Assembly: GCF_016860525.1 (NCBI RefSeq)
Contig: NZ_BNEA01000010.1
Span: 62,001 to 126,000 of the forward strand
Origin: Streptomyces rubradiris
GTDB taxonomy: Bacteria; Actinomycetota; Actinomycetes; Streptomycetales; Streptomycetaceae
Reading direction: 5' to 3'
Length of the DNA stretch: 64,000 nucleotides
The translations under genes were made by a program, and so were the position numbers. Shown piece after piece: positions 42,023-50,355 of this stretch. Numbering within the stretch: position 1 is the first letter of the stretch; every line of letters begins with the position of its first letter. The notes beneath the pieces were generated by a model. That model had not been told where the DNA came from. It saw only the letters and a program-made list of their open reading frames with translations, and searched no databases.

Positions 42023-42677
42023 CCGCCCCTCTTTCGCGCGCCCGCGGCGCGCACTCTCACCTCTAGGGGATAATTAGTCCTCGCGCTCTTGAAGATCGCC
42101 CTGGGCCCCCGCTCCGCGTGAGGGTGCCGCGCCGTGGGCGAGGGCCCGGCCCGGTGCCCACCGGTCCTGTCCGCTCCACTCCGCACGGCGACGCCGCTAC
42201 TACGTCGCGGGGGCTCGTCGCGGCACGTCAGCCCGGGTGTCCCGAGGGGGAGTGGGCCCAGTAGGGCCCACGGACCCGAGGGAGGAAGAGGGGCGCGGGG
42301 GACTCATTATCCCGGGGGACGGGGGTCCAGGCTTCCTGCGCTCGGGGAGGCACCGGACCACCGGGGCCAGCTGTCCGCCGGGGACCCATCACGACTACCG
42401 ACCGCTCGACGTCTGCGGCCGGCCGCAGGCCGCGGCGACGCCGTTCGGGCGCTGAACGACGGCGCAAGGGCTCTTCCGTCCTGGCATCTCGCACGGGCGG
42501 AATCACGGTGCGCACACGCGCCGGCCGCCGCCCCGCCGTCCGAGGGCGGACAGCGACCCGATGCACTCAGAGCGAACCGGCCGGGCGCAGGCGCCGCCGC
42601 CGAGGAGGAGCCCCCCAGTTGGTTGCAGCCAACAGGAGGGCGGGGTCGATGCCTCCTCGTTGGCCCCCAACCGACAA
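42023..42677. other. Gene-free region with small palindromes
   Basis: I find no supported gene. Visible structures are an AT-rich patch (GGATAATTAG near 42068) and a GTGGGCCC-AGTA-GGGCCCAC palindrome near 42252. Together with copy 2 and the operator copies, the non-coding stretch from 41346 to 42677 is about 1.3 kb. Confidence 0.4.
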
Positions 42678-42713
42678 ACGGCCCACGCCCCAGATCGGGA
42701 CGTGGGCCGTTGA
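42678..42713. terminator. Hairpin terminator of the winged-helix pair
   Basis: AACGGCCCACG near 42678 pairs with CGTGGGCCGTT ending near 42713 around a ~13-nt loop. It lies directly beyond the stop of the leftward 42725 gene. Confidence 0.7.
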
Positions 42714-42724
42714 GACCGAGAGTG

Positions 42725-43126
42725 TCAGTCGATGGGTGTGGGTACCGGCAGGTGCCGAACGGTCGCGAGCGGGCGGTCCGCGTCCTCCAGCGGAGTGCCG
42801 TCCTTATCCAGTTCGAGGGCCTCGTACACGGCCGGCCCCACTCGATAGGTCTGGACCCCCACGATCGGACCCGCAGGCTCCAGCCATCGCTCGGTCAGGA
42901 GCACCTTGACCGCCCGGGAAGTTGCTGAGGTGCTCATGTGCAGCTTGCCTCCTATCGCAGAGGCGGACTCCTCAACGCGCTGACCGAGCGGGGCCCCGCT
43001 GGCGACGTACATCAGGATCTTGGACGCAGCGGAAGGCAGGGAGCCCGACTTGCACAGCAGCTCGTGGAGCTGCTCGCGACCCAGCCAGTGCTCAATGTTG
43101 AAGTGCTCAGCTGGCGAGCTCATCAC
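42725..43126 (-). CDS. Winged-helix DNA-binding protein, 133 aa
   Basis: Residues ~28-95 (SAASKILMYVASGAPLGQRV… LHMSTSATSRAVKVLLTERW) have the order of a winged helix with recognition helix TSATSRAVKVL. It overlaps the end of the 43107 gene by 20 nt, so the two are co-translated. The pair could be replication or copy-number control proteins, since a repeat-rich region lies upstream. Confidence 0.65.
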   Translation of the reverse strand: MMSSPAEHFNIEHWLGREQLHELLCKSGSLPSAASKILMYVASGAPLGQRVEESASAIGGKLHMSTSATSRAVKVLLTERWLEPAGPIVGVQTYRVGPAVYEALELDKDGTPLEDADRPLATVRHLPVPTPID

Positions 43127-43628
43127 TTGCCCCCTTAGAAGGCCGCGGCTTGGAAGCGGACTCAGGCGTTGGTGCCGGTACTACAGGATGCCTCATGTCC
43201 GCCACCGCCTTCACCTGGTCCTCGGCCGACCCGTCGTACGCGAATCGCCCGTTCAGCCGGTAGAGCTTCACCTTTGCCATTCTTCCGGCCTCCAGCAGGA
43301 AGCCACCCGCATGGAGCTTCTTGATCGACTTCGAGACCTGTCGGGGGTTCATCCCGAGCCTCTGACCGATCTCGTCGTAGGTCAGTTCCACCCGCTCGGC
43401 GTCCTTGCCCGAGTTGAAGATGTAGAAGCCTAGGACGTCTCGATCGTTGCGGTCGTATCCCGAGTCCTTCTGCCAGACCGCCGCCCCCATCTCCTTGGAG
43501 ACGTTCATGTGCCGACCGCGCCAGCTGTACCCGACGGAAGGCTTCTTGCCGAGCTGCTGGTCCTCGAAGCCCGGCAGCATGTCGACGTGCATCATCTCGC
43601 CGGTCTCGCGAACCACTCCCCTTGCCAT
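43107..43628 (-). CDS. Winged-helix protein, possible RepL-like initiator
   Basis: The ATG at 43628 gives 173 residues (MARGVVRETGEMMHVDMLPG…). The mid-region (DVLGFYIFNSGK…VELTYDEIGQRLGMNPRQVS KSIKKLHAGGFLLE) is a winged helix. Arrangement, length and the N-terminal ARGVVRETGE resemble RepL-type plasmid initiators, but identity is uncertain and a plasmid regulator is also possible. Its upstream region carries TTCCCG…CGGGAA palindromes and a perfect 216-bp duplication. Confidence 0.55.
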   Translation of the reverse strand: MARGVVRETGEMMHVDMLPGFEDQQLGKKPSVGYSWRGRHMNVSKEMGAAVWQKDSGYDRNDRDVLGFYIFNSGKDAERVELTYDEIGQRLGMNPRQVSKSIKKLHAGGFLLEAGRMAKVKLYRLNGRFAYDGSAEDQVKAVADMRHPVVPAPTPESASKPRPSKGASDELAS

Positions 43629-43644
43629 AGCCTCCCACCTCGGG

Positions 43645-43760
43645 TTTTCCCATGTACGGGAACCAGTGGGCGCTACCTTACACACCCTTCCCGGAATCGG
43701 GAAACGCTCCCCGAGGTGTACGTGGCGGGTTCGCTCCGAGTGTTTCCCGATTTCGGGAAG
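43645..43760. promoter_or_regulatory. TTCCCG-N4-CGGGAA palindrome cluster upstream of the winged-helix pair
   Basis: TTCCC-ATGTA-CGGGAA near 43646, TTCCCG-GAAT-CGGGAA near 43688 and TTCCCG-ATT-TCGGGAA near 43742 share one design. A further half site (GTCGGGAAACG) follows. They span -20 to -130 relative to the ATG at 43628, as expected for autoregulatory operators or initiator iterons. Confidence 0.65.
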
Positions 43761-44167
43761 CGTAGTGCAGCTACTTACATTCGTCTGTCGGGAAACGTAC
43801 AGAAGAAAACGCTCTGACCTGCGGAAACGCGGTTCGCCTCTTACTACGTAGTAGACGGCCACCGACGACGTGCGGCGCGGAGGCGCCCGCCGGGCGCGTC
43901 CCGCCCGCACCAGCGTGTCGGCCGGGTGCCCGTGAACAGTGGTCCGCGAGCGCGGGTTCGCTCCGAGTGTTTCCCGATTTCGGGAAGCGTAGTGCAGCTA
44001 CTTACATTCGTCTGTCGGGAAACGTACAGAAGAAAACGCTCTGACCTGCGGAAACGCGGTTCGCCTCTTACTACGTAGTAGACGGCCACCGACGACGTGC
44101 GGCGCGGAGGCGCCCGCCGGGCGCGTCCCGCCCGCACCAGCGTGTCGGCCGGGTGCCCGTGAACAGT
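43725..44167. repeat. Perfect 216-bp direct duplication
   Basis: The bases 43725-43940 recur at 43952-44167 with no difference I can find, separated by 11 bp. Each unit includes a TTCCCG/CGGGAA palindrome, CGGGAAACG half sites and the palindrome TACTACGTAGTA. Perfect identity implies recent origin or maintenance by recombination. Confidence 0.9.
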
Positions 44168-44581
44168 CGCTTGTGGGAGAAGGGCGGCTTCGCCGCGTGC
44201 CAACAGCCAGCAGGGGAGTGCGAAGGGTGGCTTTCACCTGGGACGAGTTACTCCCACCCGCTCATTGACCTGTACCACCGAAAGTCCGCCACGGCGATGC
44301 GGTGCGCCGACGGATCAGGCACGCGTATGTTGCAGCAACCCTGTCCCGGTCTCCGCCACGCGTCCTGTCTTGAAGGCCCCCGGCGGACCGCTCGCCGCCT
44401 ACGGTGAGCAACCACCCCCGGCGGGGCACCGCAAGCCCGCAAGGGCTGAGGAGCTACCGACCCTGCGCGCTGGGGCAGTGCCGGTCGGCGCACGTGCTGG
44501 GGAAGGCCCGAGGCAGGCGCCCCGGGGGATGAACAAGGTAGTCCGGGCGTTGGCGGTGATGCGAGGCCCTCGGATAAGGGT
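44168..44581. other. Gene-free region upstream of the repeat
   Basis: I see no supported gene here. It contains two GAAGGGYGGCTT repeats at about 44178 and 44220 and otherwise no obvious structure. With the duplication it forms about 1 kb of non-coding DNA. Confidence 0.35.
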
Positions 44582-44614
44582 CGGTCCCCCGGAGGGCTAC
44601 CCTCCGGGGGACCG
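44582..44614. terminator. 15-bp-stem hairpin beyond the zinc-ribbon gene
   Basis: CGGTCCCCCGGAGGG (44582-44596) pairs perfectly with 44600-44614 around loop CTA, 12 nt beyond the stop of the leftward 44626 gene. No clear U-run follows on that strand. Confidence 0.7.
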
Positions 44615-44625
44615 GTCGTTGACCT

Positions 44626-46317
44626 TCAGCTGTGTGACGGTGCTGCGCCGTTGACGATGGCGGCTCGGCACCGGAAGCACAGGCCGGTTTCGAAGCCGAC
44701 GAAGTCATGGTTGTGCGGGCACCCCTGGCCGTCCGGGCCTGGGCACTTACCGTCACTGCGCGGGGCCTGAGCAGGGATCCGGACCTCCGGCGCGGGGTCG
44801 GGACGGTCGGCAGGTGCACCGAGAACCACCCGCTGTTCCTTGGCGGCCAGCCGCCGGATGGGAATCTTCCCCGTGGCCAGGCCGTCGGCGGCCAGGCGCC
44901 CGGCGAGGGCCTGGCCGATGGCCCCCAGCCCCTCTGCGGCAGCCTGCTGGCGTGCCTTGATGACCACCTGGGTCAGGTGCTCGCGCAGGTCGTCGGCTGT
45001 TACGGGGTCCCCCTCGCTGGTCATGGTGAGGTGGCGGGCCAGCGCCTGGTCGAGGAACACGGCAGTGTCGCGGTCGAGGGAGGCCAGGGTCTGCGAGCAA
45101 TCGGCACACGGCTGACCGTCGGTACCGCGGTCCTTCCCGCAGTGCGGACAGGCCCTGCGCCGGGCCTCGGCCTCCCGCGCGGCAGCCTTCGCCTGGCGGT
45201 CCTGTTCGATCTTGGCCCGGCGGTCCTTCTCCCGCTGGATGCAGGTACGGCACGGGGTGCCGTCCTCCAGCTCCCCGTCCTCGCAGTCGGGTCTCGGGCA
45301 CGGGCCCGGCTTGAGCATGGCCAGGGTGGCCCCGACCGGGCTCTTCAGGGTGCCCGCGGCGTGGCGCTGGGTGTAGCCGTGGGTCACCCAGCGCCGGGCG
45401 ACCCGCTTCCCGAGCTTGCGGGCCTGGGCCAGGCCGCCGCCGCTGGAGACCAGCTGCTGTTCGATCGCCTTCACCACGGTGCGGGGCCGGTCCGAGCCGG
45501 CCGTGGTCACGAGGGCCTCCCGGAGAGCGTCGGGGAACGCTTCGAGGACGGCCTGGACCTCCGGAGTGACCAGCACCTCCCTGGACGATCGAGCAGCCGA
45601 CCGCCGTTTCGGCGCGGTCGCGCCGTTGGCCGCGGCGGAGCCGCTCGACGTCCCGCGAGCCCTACTACCTGTAGTGGGCCTGCGGCCGTTACCAGCGCTA
45701 CGCGCTGAAGGCGCCGTGTTTGGTTGTTGTTCGTCTGGTTTCCCTTCGTCTTGTTTAGCACCCCCAGTTTCGGGGGCTCCCGCCCTACCGGATTTGGGGG
45801 CACCGGCCCCCCTCGTTTTGGGGGTACCGGTACCCCCATTTTTGGGGGTACCGGCCTGACCTGCGGTTTCGCTCTCGAAAGCGGACGTGTCGGCTGCTTC
45901 GGCCGCTGCTTCGGCCGCCAGGCGCTTCTTGCGCCGGGCGAGCCATTCCGTGCGGGAGCGGGGGCCGGTGTAGTCGGCAGGGGGGTGGAACCGGACGTCG
46001 TACACGTAGCGCTGGCGCATGCCGTTGGCATAGCGCTTCAGGTCCGGGACGATCGCCCCGATGGATTCGAGCGCCTCGCGGTAGGGCTTGAGCTGCTCGG
46101 GCTTCTTGATGCCCATGGCGTCGGCCAGCTCGGGGCCGGCGGGCCACACGAGGTTGTCCGGGCGCTCGCGGTTCACGCAGGAGGCGAGGACGGTCCAGAA
46201 CTGCTTGTGGGCGGCCTTGAGGTCGCTGTAGGTGATCCACTCCGGGACCATCGTGAACAGCGGGGGAGCGTCGGAGCTGTAGACGCCGACCTCGGTGGGG
46301 TCGAAGTCGTCGCTCAT
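44626..46317 (-). CDS. Winged-helix zinc-ribbon protein, putative replication initiator
   Basis: The product has 563 residues. The N-terminal ~110 residues (VPEWITYSDLKAAHKQFWTV… LADAMGIKKPEQLKPYREAL) form a winged helix like those of plasmid initiators. Residues ~155-190 are four 8-residue repeats (GTPKNGGT, GTPKTRGA, GAPKSGRA, GAPETGGA). A Ser/Arg linker and a helical domain follow, then three zinc ribbons (CPRPDC…CRTC; CPHCGK…CADC; CPGPDGQGCPHNH…CFRC). It is near the transfer module; a replication or regulatory role is inferred, not shown. Confidence 0.6.
   Translation of the reverse strand: MSDDFDPTEVGVYSSDAPPLFTMVPEWITYSDLKAAHKQFWTVLASCVNRERPDNLVWPAGPELADAMGIKKPEQLKPYREALESIGAIVPDLKRYANGMRQRYVYDVRFHPPADYTGPRSRTEWLARRKKRLAAEAAAEAADTSAFESETAGQAGTPKNGGTGTPKTRGAGAPKSGRAGAPETGGAKQDEGKPDEQQPNTAPSARSAGNGRRPTTGSRARGTSSGSAAANGATAPKRRSAARSSREVLVTPEVQAVLEAFPDALREALVTTAGSDRPRTVVKAIEQQLVSSGGGLAQARKLGKRVARRWVTHGYTQRHAAGTLKSPVGATLAMLKPGPCPRPDCEDGELEDGTPCRTCIQREKDRRAKIEQDRQAKAAAREAEARRRACPHCGKDRGTDGQPCADCSQTLASLDRDTAVFLDQALARHLTMTSEGDPVTADDLREHLTQVVIKARQQAAAEGLGAIGQALAGRLAADGLATGKIPIRRLAAKEQRVVLGAPADRPDPAPEVRIPAQAPRSDGKCPGPDGQGCPHNHDFVGFETGLCFRCRAAIVNGAAPSHS
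45767..45854. repeat. Four 24-bp intragenic repeats (iteron-like)
   Basis: TTT(C/T)GGGGG recurs at exact 24-bp steps (G-run starts 45772, 45796, 45820, 45844), with TTGGGGGNACCGG in the last three. A GGGGGTACCGGTACCCCC palindrome joins units 3 and 4. They encode the 8-residue protein repeat but keep a T-rich wobble pattern that codon bias alone would not favour. Confidence 0.65.
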
Positions 46318-46917
46318 GCGGCGACTCCGGCACGGCGGCTGGCATGTGTCCTGGCGGATGGGTGGTGCTGGTGGTGCACGGTGTGCTTTTCCCCTTGATG
46401 TCGGGTAGGGGAGCTCCCGGGCCAGGATGGTGTGGCGGACGTTGTGGCAGGAGTGCTGTCCTGCCGGTGGCGGCCGCGTCTATCCTGGCTGCGGCGTGGG
46501 CATACACGCCGTGAGCGCCCCAGGGCTTTCGGATGTGGGTTCGGATCTCTGGTGGTGTGATGACTCTGGCCGAGTCAGATGTGGTGGCCGCTTCCTGCGC
46601 CAACAGGGGGCGGCCACGCCCATGTCAGGGGGCGTGGGGAGACAGCCGGCCGGAGGGCAGCTGTCGGTGCTGCTCCGGCTCCAACCACCTGGACGGCTGG
46701 TTGGGCGGTATCGACAAAACGCGTACGCTCATCAAGCGCACCTCCCGATGACTACAGGTGCGGACCGTTCGCCGGGCGGCCACCCGGCGGCGGACACGAC
46801 AGGCCCCGAGCGGGGCCTGTTGCGTTTCCGGGGGCATCTTCCTCCCCCGGTTGCACTATCCGACCACACGCACCGTAACGGGTGTGTCGCAGGGTGCGTG
46901 AGGGGTTGTGCGGGTGA
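46318..46917. other. 600-nt intergenic region with a terminator and promoter-like sequence
   Basis: ACAGGCCCC (46799-46807) and GGGGCCTGT (46812-46820) form a 9-bp stem with loop GAGC, about 100 nt beyond the GntR stop. On the minus strand TTGATG-N17-GATACC near 46706-46734 could be a promoter for the zinc-ribbon gene. A 72-residue frame at 46533-46751 (+) is possible but weak. Confidence 0.45.
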
Positions 46918-47757
46918 TCAGCCGATGGCGATGGGCTGGCTCGGGGGCTCCATCGGGGGGATCGGCCAGCGTGCGGCGCGGGCGCGCTGCATGGTGTCGA
47001 CCAGTTCGGCGCGGTCGGCGGGTACGACCCGGACCGTGACGGCCACGGGCTCGCCGGTCTGCCCGGAGACGGCCACGTAGGTCATCTCCAGGACCCACAG
47101 GGCCCGCGGGATCTCCAGGAGCTGGGCCTCGTCGCTGTCCGGCTGGCGGGCGCGGGTGTGGCGGTGCCAGGTGAGCGGGCCGTGGCCGGCCTGCTCGATG
47201 TGGTCGTGTATTCCGCTCAGGCCGAGATCCCGCTCGCCCAGCTGCGGGATCTGCTGGAGCAGGTCGGGGTGCACCCAGTCGTCGCTCAGCTGGTACGGGC
47301 CTTCGCCGGCGGGGGAGGTCACCTGCCGGCGGCGGACCGTCTTGGTGCCCTCCGGCAGCCCGAGCCGGTCAGCGATGTGCGGGGGCGGCTCCATGCGGGT
47401 GACCCGTTGCCCGCCGTGGGCCTGCCACGGCTCGCTCGCTGAGGACGCGGAGGGGAAGACGTACCCGCGCACGGGGTGGCGGTCGATCGTGTTGCCGATG
47501 GGGCGGCGGGCGCCGGGCGCGCGGACGACCAGCCCGCTCTTCTTGACGGCGCGTACCAGCCCCCTGGCCTCCAGCAGGCCGAGCGCCTTCTCGATCGTGG
47601 CCTTGCTGGCGTTGTACTCCAAAGGGGAGGCGAGCGTGCCGTAGGGCGGCAGGGTGCTGCGGGCCGGGAACTCGCCCGCGGCGATCCGGGCCGCCAGATC
47701 GTCGGCGATTTCTTCGTAGCGGGTCGCCACCGTGGCGGCTCCTGTCGTGTGATCCAT
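46918..47757 (-). CDS. GntR/UTRA-family regulator (KorSA-like transfer repressor)
   Basis: The product has 279 residues. The winged helix at ~12-75 (IADDLAARIAAGEFPARSTL… NASKATIEKALGLLEARGLV) and the UTRA-type ligand domain to the C-terminus (for example VTRMEPPPHIADRLGLPEG, YQLSDDWVHPDLL) define the HutC-type subfamily. KorSA of pSAM2 and similar Streptomyces transfer repressors belong here. No Shine-Dalgarno precedes the ATG, and a TATAGAT box about 20 nt upstream suggests a nearly leaderless transcript. Its twin operators lie in the divergent gap to the transfer operon. Confidence 0.8.
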   Translation of the reverse strand: MDHTTGAATVATRYEEIADDLAARIAAGEFPARSTLPPYGTLASPLEYNASKATIEKALGLLEARGLVRAVKKSGLVVRAPGARRPIGNTIDRHPVRGYVFPSASSASEPWQAHGGQRVTRMEPPPHIADRLGLPEGTKTVRRRQVTSPAGEGPYQLSDDWVHPDLLQQIPQLGERDLGLSGIHDHIEQAGHGPLTWHRHTRARQPDSDEAQLLEIPRALWVLEMTYVAVSGQTGEPVAVTVRVVPADRAELVDTMQRARAARWPIPPMEPPSQPIAIG

Positions 47758-47818
47758 AGGTACGCGCGGCAATCTATACCGAGTCTTCGGGGGGCTCAGC
47801 AGAGCAGGCATGCTTTTA

Positions 47819-47891
47819 ATCCTAGGACAAAAAGTCTGTTTTGGCAATGAGTCCTAGGACAGTTGACTCCTGATTGGCAGTAAGGCAAGAT
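47819..47891 (+). promoter_or_regulatory. Twin TCCTAGGA operators and transfer-operon promoter
   Basis: TCCTAGGA palindromes occur at 47820-47827 and 47852-47859, 32 bp apart (three helical turns). The promoter TTGACT (47863-47868)-17 nt-CAAGAT (47886-47891) begins right after the second operator. A repressor bound there would block the rightward transfer operon and could also touch the divergent regulator promoter. Confidence 0.75.
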
Positions 47892-47969
47892 CAGTCCTGC
47901 GACTGAACGGCCAAGCCGGTTCAGCGTCCTGTCGGCGCATGCCTCACCGCACGCGCCGTGCCCAGCTCT

Positions 47970-48012
47970 GCGGGGGTGGCACCCCGCGGGCCGGGTCTCT
48001 CACTCGAAACCG
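47970..48012 (+). promoter_or_regulatory. Repeated leader element, copy A
   Basis: GCGGGG-GTGGCA-CCCCGC hairpin (47970-47987), then ACTCGAAAC (48002-48010), then GGAAGG before GTG 48031. It is the first of seven related leaders in the right arm. Confidence 0.7.
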
Positions 48013-48030
48013 CATACGGAAGGCACCGAC

Positions 48031-48339
48031 GTGACCACGCACGCCTCCGCGGCTCCCACTCCCTACGGAGCCGCCCTGCACGCCCTGTCCTCGCTGACCG
48101 GGCAGCCCGAACGCTTCTTCCTCGGCCAGCCCGGCGACTCCTGCCGCCTGCGCGGCGCCAACCTGGAGTTCCTCGCCACGCTGCTGCTGGACCTGCGCGA
48201 CGCCGACGCCCTGACCGCCCGCCGCCGGTGCCTGCCCCGCCCGCAGCTGCTGACCGTCGTTGAGGAGCTGGAGCGCGCCGACGAGGCGGCCGGCCCCGAG
48301 CAGTCCGACGACGAGATCGAGCGGGGGTGGGCCGCGTGA
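48031..48339 (+). CDS. Hypothetical protein, first gene of the transfer operon
   Basis: The product has 102 residues (MTTHASAAPTPYGAALHALS…). A Leu/Asp-rich helix (ANLEFLATLLLDLRDADALT) and an acidic C-terminus are seen. GTG 48031 follows GGAAGG. It ends in a GTGA overlap with the next gene. The role is unknown. Confidence 0.65.
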   Translation: MTTHASAAPTPYGAALHALSSLTGQPERFFLGQPGDSCRLRGANLEFLATLLLDLRDADALTARRRCLPRPQLLTVVEELERADEAAGPEQSDDEIERGWAA

Positions 48340-48602
48340 AGATCGACGCCCGCACCATCGAGGCGGTCAACGCCCTCATCCGCCTGTTCCTCGTCCGGGT
48401 GGACGAGCTCCACACCGGCCTGTTCTTCGCGGTCATCCCGCTGTTCGTGATCGTCGTCGGCGCGGCCGCGCTCGCGGTCGTGGTCATCGCGGCCGCTGTC
48501 TTCCTGGTCACCGGCGCGCTCGGCGTGATCCTCATGGCCCGCCGCGGGATCAGCGCCGCCGCCGCCCGCAGCGCCGCCACGCCGGCGGTGAACGCCCCGT
48601 GA
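48336..48602 (+). CDS. Small membrane protein, 88 aa
   Basis: One long hydrophobic region, probably two transmembrane helices (FFAVIPLFVIVVGAAALAVV… VFLVTGALGVILMA), follows a short amphipathic start. It ends in a GTGA overlap. Such proteins accompany spread (Spd) genes on Streptomyces plasmids and may form part of the intramycelial transfer complex. Confidence 0.65.
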   Translation: MKIDARTIEAVNALIRLFLVRVDELHTGLFFAVIPLFVIVVGAAALAVVVIAAAVFLVTGALGVILMARRGISAAAARSAATPAVNAP

Positions 48603-48775
48603 GGGCCCGCTGCACGCTCCCGCTAACCCGGCCCGCACTCGAACAGCACGGTCTGGCCGACCGGGACCAGGCCCACGAGCAGGGCCGCTGTGCCCAGGTC
48701 TACGCCTCCCAGAACCCGCCGCCGCCCCGCGCCCGAGCCGTCGCCCCCCGCGCTCAGGAGAACACCACCCGATGA
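48599..48775 (+). CDS. Small basic protein, 58 aa
   Basis: GTG 48599 overlaps the previous stop and the frame ends in an overlap with the next ATG. The product is basic and Pro/Arg-rich (PPPPRARAVAPRAQENTTR). Coupling on both sides is its only support. Confidence 0.45.
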   Translation: MRARCTLPLTRPALEQHGLADRDQAHEQGRCAQVYASQNPPPPRARAVAPRAQENTTR

Positions 48776-50355
48776 CCCTCACCGATCCCCGCACCGAGAC
48801 GAACAAGCCGCCGAGCTCCCGCCCCGAGGGCCGCAAGGCCGCCAGGGCGGCCGCCCGGGAGGCCGGAGCCCGCGCCCGCCGGGCCGAGGCAGAGGCCGGC
48901 ACCGCCGAGAAACTGGGCAAGCTCGACATCGCCGAGCGCAGCCTGAGCTTCGAGCAGAAGCGCGACCGGGCCGAGCGGCAAAAGCGCGAGGCCCGCCGCG
49001 CGGAGAAGGCGCGGCGCCGCAAGGAGGCCGCCCAGAGGTGGAAGACGCGCGGCAGGGCCCTGGTGCAGGTGCTCCCCGTGGTCGTGGCCGTCTCGGCCGT
49101 GGCGGCCCTGATCGTGGCGTCCGTGTGGATCGCCTGGCCGGCCCAGGCCGAGGCGATGCGCGCGGACCTGGGCGAGCGTTCGTGGGTGGTGCCCGGAGTC
49201 GTCGAGGGCCTGACCTGGTGCTCCGCGTCCCTGACCATCCTGGCCGTGCGCCGAGGTGCTCCGGCGGGCCGCTACCGGGTGATGACCGCTGCCAGCGCCC
49301 TGATCGCGGCCAGCCTGAACCTCTTCCACTCACCCAGCATGTCGGCCGGGCAGGTCAACGCCCTCGCCTCGCTCGCCGGTGTCCTCGCCTTCGAGCTGCT
49401 GGTCGGTCTGCTCCAGCACACCCAGAGCGGCCGGACGGCGGCCGAGGTGCGCGAGCAGATCGCCCGGTGGATGGCCCACCCGCTGGTCTCGATGACCGCC
49501 TGGCGCATCCGGGCGCCGTACCGCAAGACCGTCACGATCCAGTCGGCATGGGAGCAGGCGTGGCAGTCGCATCACGGCGGCGAGCCGGGCACGACCGCCG
49601 CGCGGGTGCGCCGCCAGCGGCGGGCCGAGGCCCGCATGGACCGCGCGCGGAGCTGGACCGGCCGCCGCCGGGTGGCCGAGGTGAAGCGTTCCGCCGTGGC
49701 CGCGGCCGCCGAGGCGGAACTGGCGGAGAGCTGCGCGCGCACCGCCGAGGCCCGTGCGACCGAGGCCCGCGCCAAGGCCGTGGAGTTCCGCAACCGGGCC
49801 ATCAAGGAGCGGGAGAAGGCGGACGCGCGGCTCAGTTCCCAGATGTACCGGGGCCTGCCGTTCATCGGCGGGCAATGGGTGCCGGTCACCGTTCCGGCCG
49901 CCCGTTCCGAGCAGGCCGGGAAGCGGGCCGAGGGCCCAGAAATTCAGTTCCCGCAAGGGAAGTCGGCCCCTGCGGCCGCGTCCGGGAACCGCCCGGAACA
50001 GGGCGCGCGGAACACCTCCGCCGGCCCTGCCGAGGCTGGGAAACCGGCCGACGGGAACGGTCCGGCACAGCGGGCGGAACGCGACCTGACCCCGTACCTG
50101 GAGGTCGCGTTCCCCGTCGCCCGGGAACTGGCGTACGCCGCTGCGAAGGACAAGCGCCGGCGTACCGGGAACGGCTTCTTCTCCCCGTACGAACTGGCAC
50201 GCCGGGTCAATCTCCGGCGCCAGGACGGTCCCGTGCTGGTGTCCCTGCTGGAGGCCACGCCCGGGTTCGCCGAGGCGATGGCCGCGGCGATCGAGAAGGC
50301 CACCCGCGAGGAGCGCGCCGGTGAGGCGGCCGTGACCGAGGAGGTCAGCGCGTGA
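48772..50355 (+). CDS. DUF2637-like membrane/spread protein
   Basis: The product has 527 residues. A charged coiled-coil N-terminus (~20-90) precedes membrane helices (LPVVVAVSAVAALIVASVWI; LTWCSASLTILAVRR; YRVMTAASALIAASL; VLAFELLVGLL). The arrangement matches the DUF2637-type membrane domain of Spd proteins. The cytoplasmic C-terminus is Ala/Arg-rich with a terminal winged-helix-like segment (FFSPYELARRVNLRRQDGPV). It likely works with TraB in intramycelial plasmid spread. Confidence 0.65.
   Translation: MTLTDPRTETNKPPSSRPEGRKAARAAAREAGARARRAEAEAGTAEKLGKLDIAERSLSFEQKRDRAERQKREARRAEKARRRKEAAQRWKTRGRALVQVLPVVVAVSAVAALIVASVWIAWPAQAEAMRADLGERSWVVPGVVEGLTWCSASLTILAVRRGAPAGRYRVMTAASALIAASLNLFHSPSMSAGQVNALASLAGVLAFELLVGLLQHTQSGRTAAEVREQIARWMAHPLVSMTAWRIRAPYRKTVTIQSAWEQAWQSHHGGEPGTTAARVRRQRRAEARMDRARSWTGRRRVAEVKRSAVAAAAEAELAESCARTAEARATEARAKAVEFRNRAIKEREKADARLSSQMYRGLPFIGGQWVPVTVPAARSEQAGKRAEGPEIQFPQGKSAPAAASGNRPEQGARNTSAGPAEAGKPADGNGPAQRAERDLTPYLEVAFPVARELAYAAAKDKRRRTGNGFFSPYELARRVNLRRQDGPVLVSLLEATPGFAEAMAAAIEKATREERAGEAAVTEEVSA

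Noticed and set aside
42134..42928. A plus-strand gene in the 42.1-42.9 kb gap
   Set aside because: Arg/Pro/Gly-rich translation without a start signal, and it runs into the terminator and the well-supported 42725 gene on the other strand.
46533..46751. A 72-residue plus-strand gene between the zinc-ribbon and GntR genes
   Set aside because: Low-complexity composition and no ribosome site. It overlaps the probable promoter of the leftward gene.
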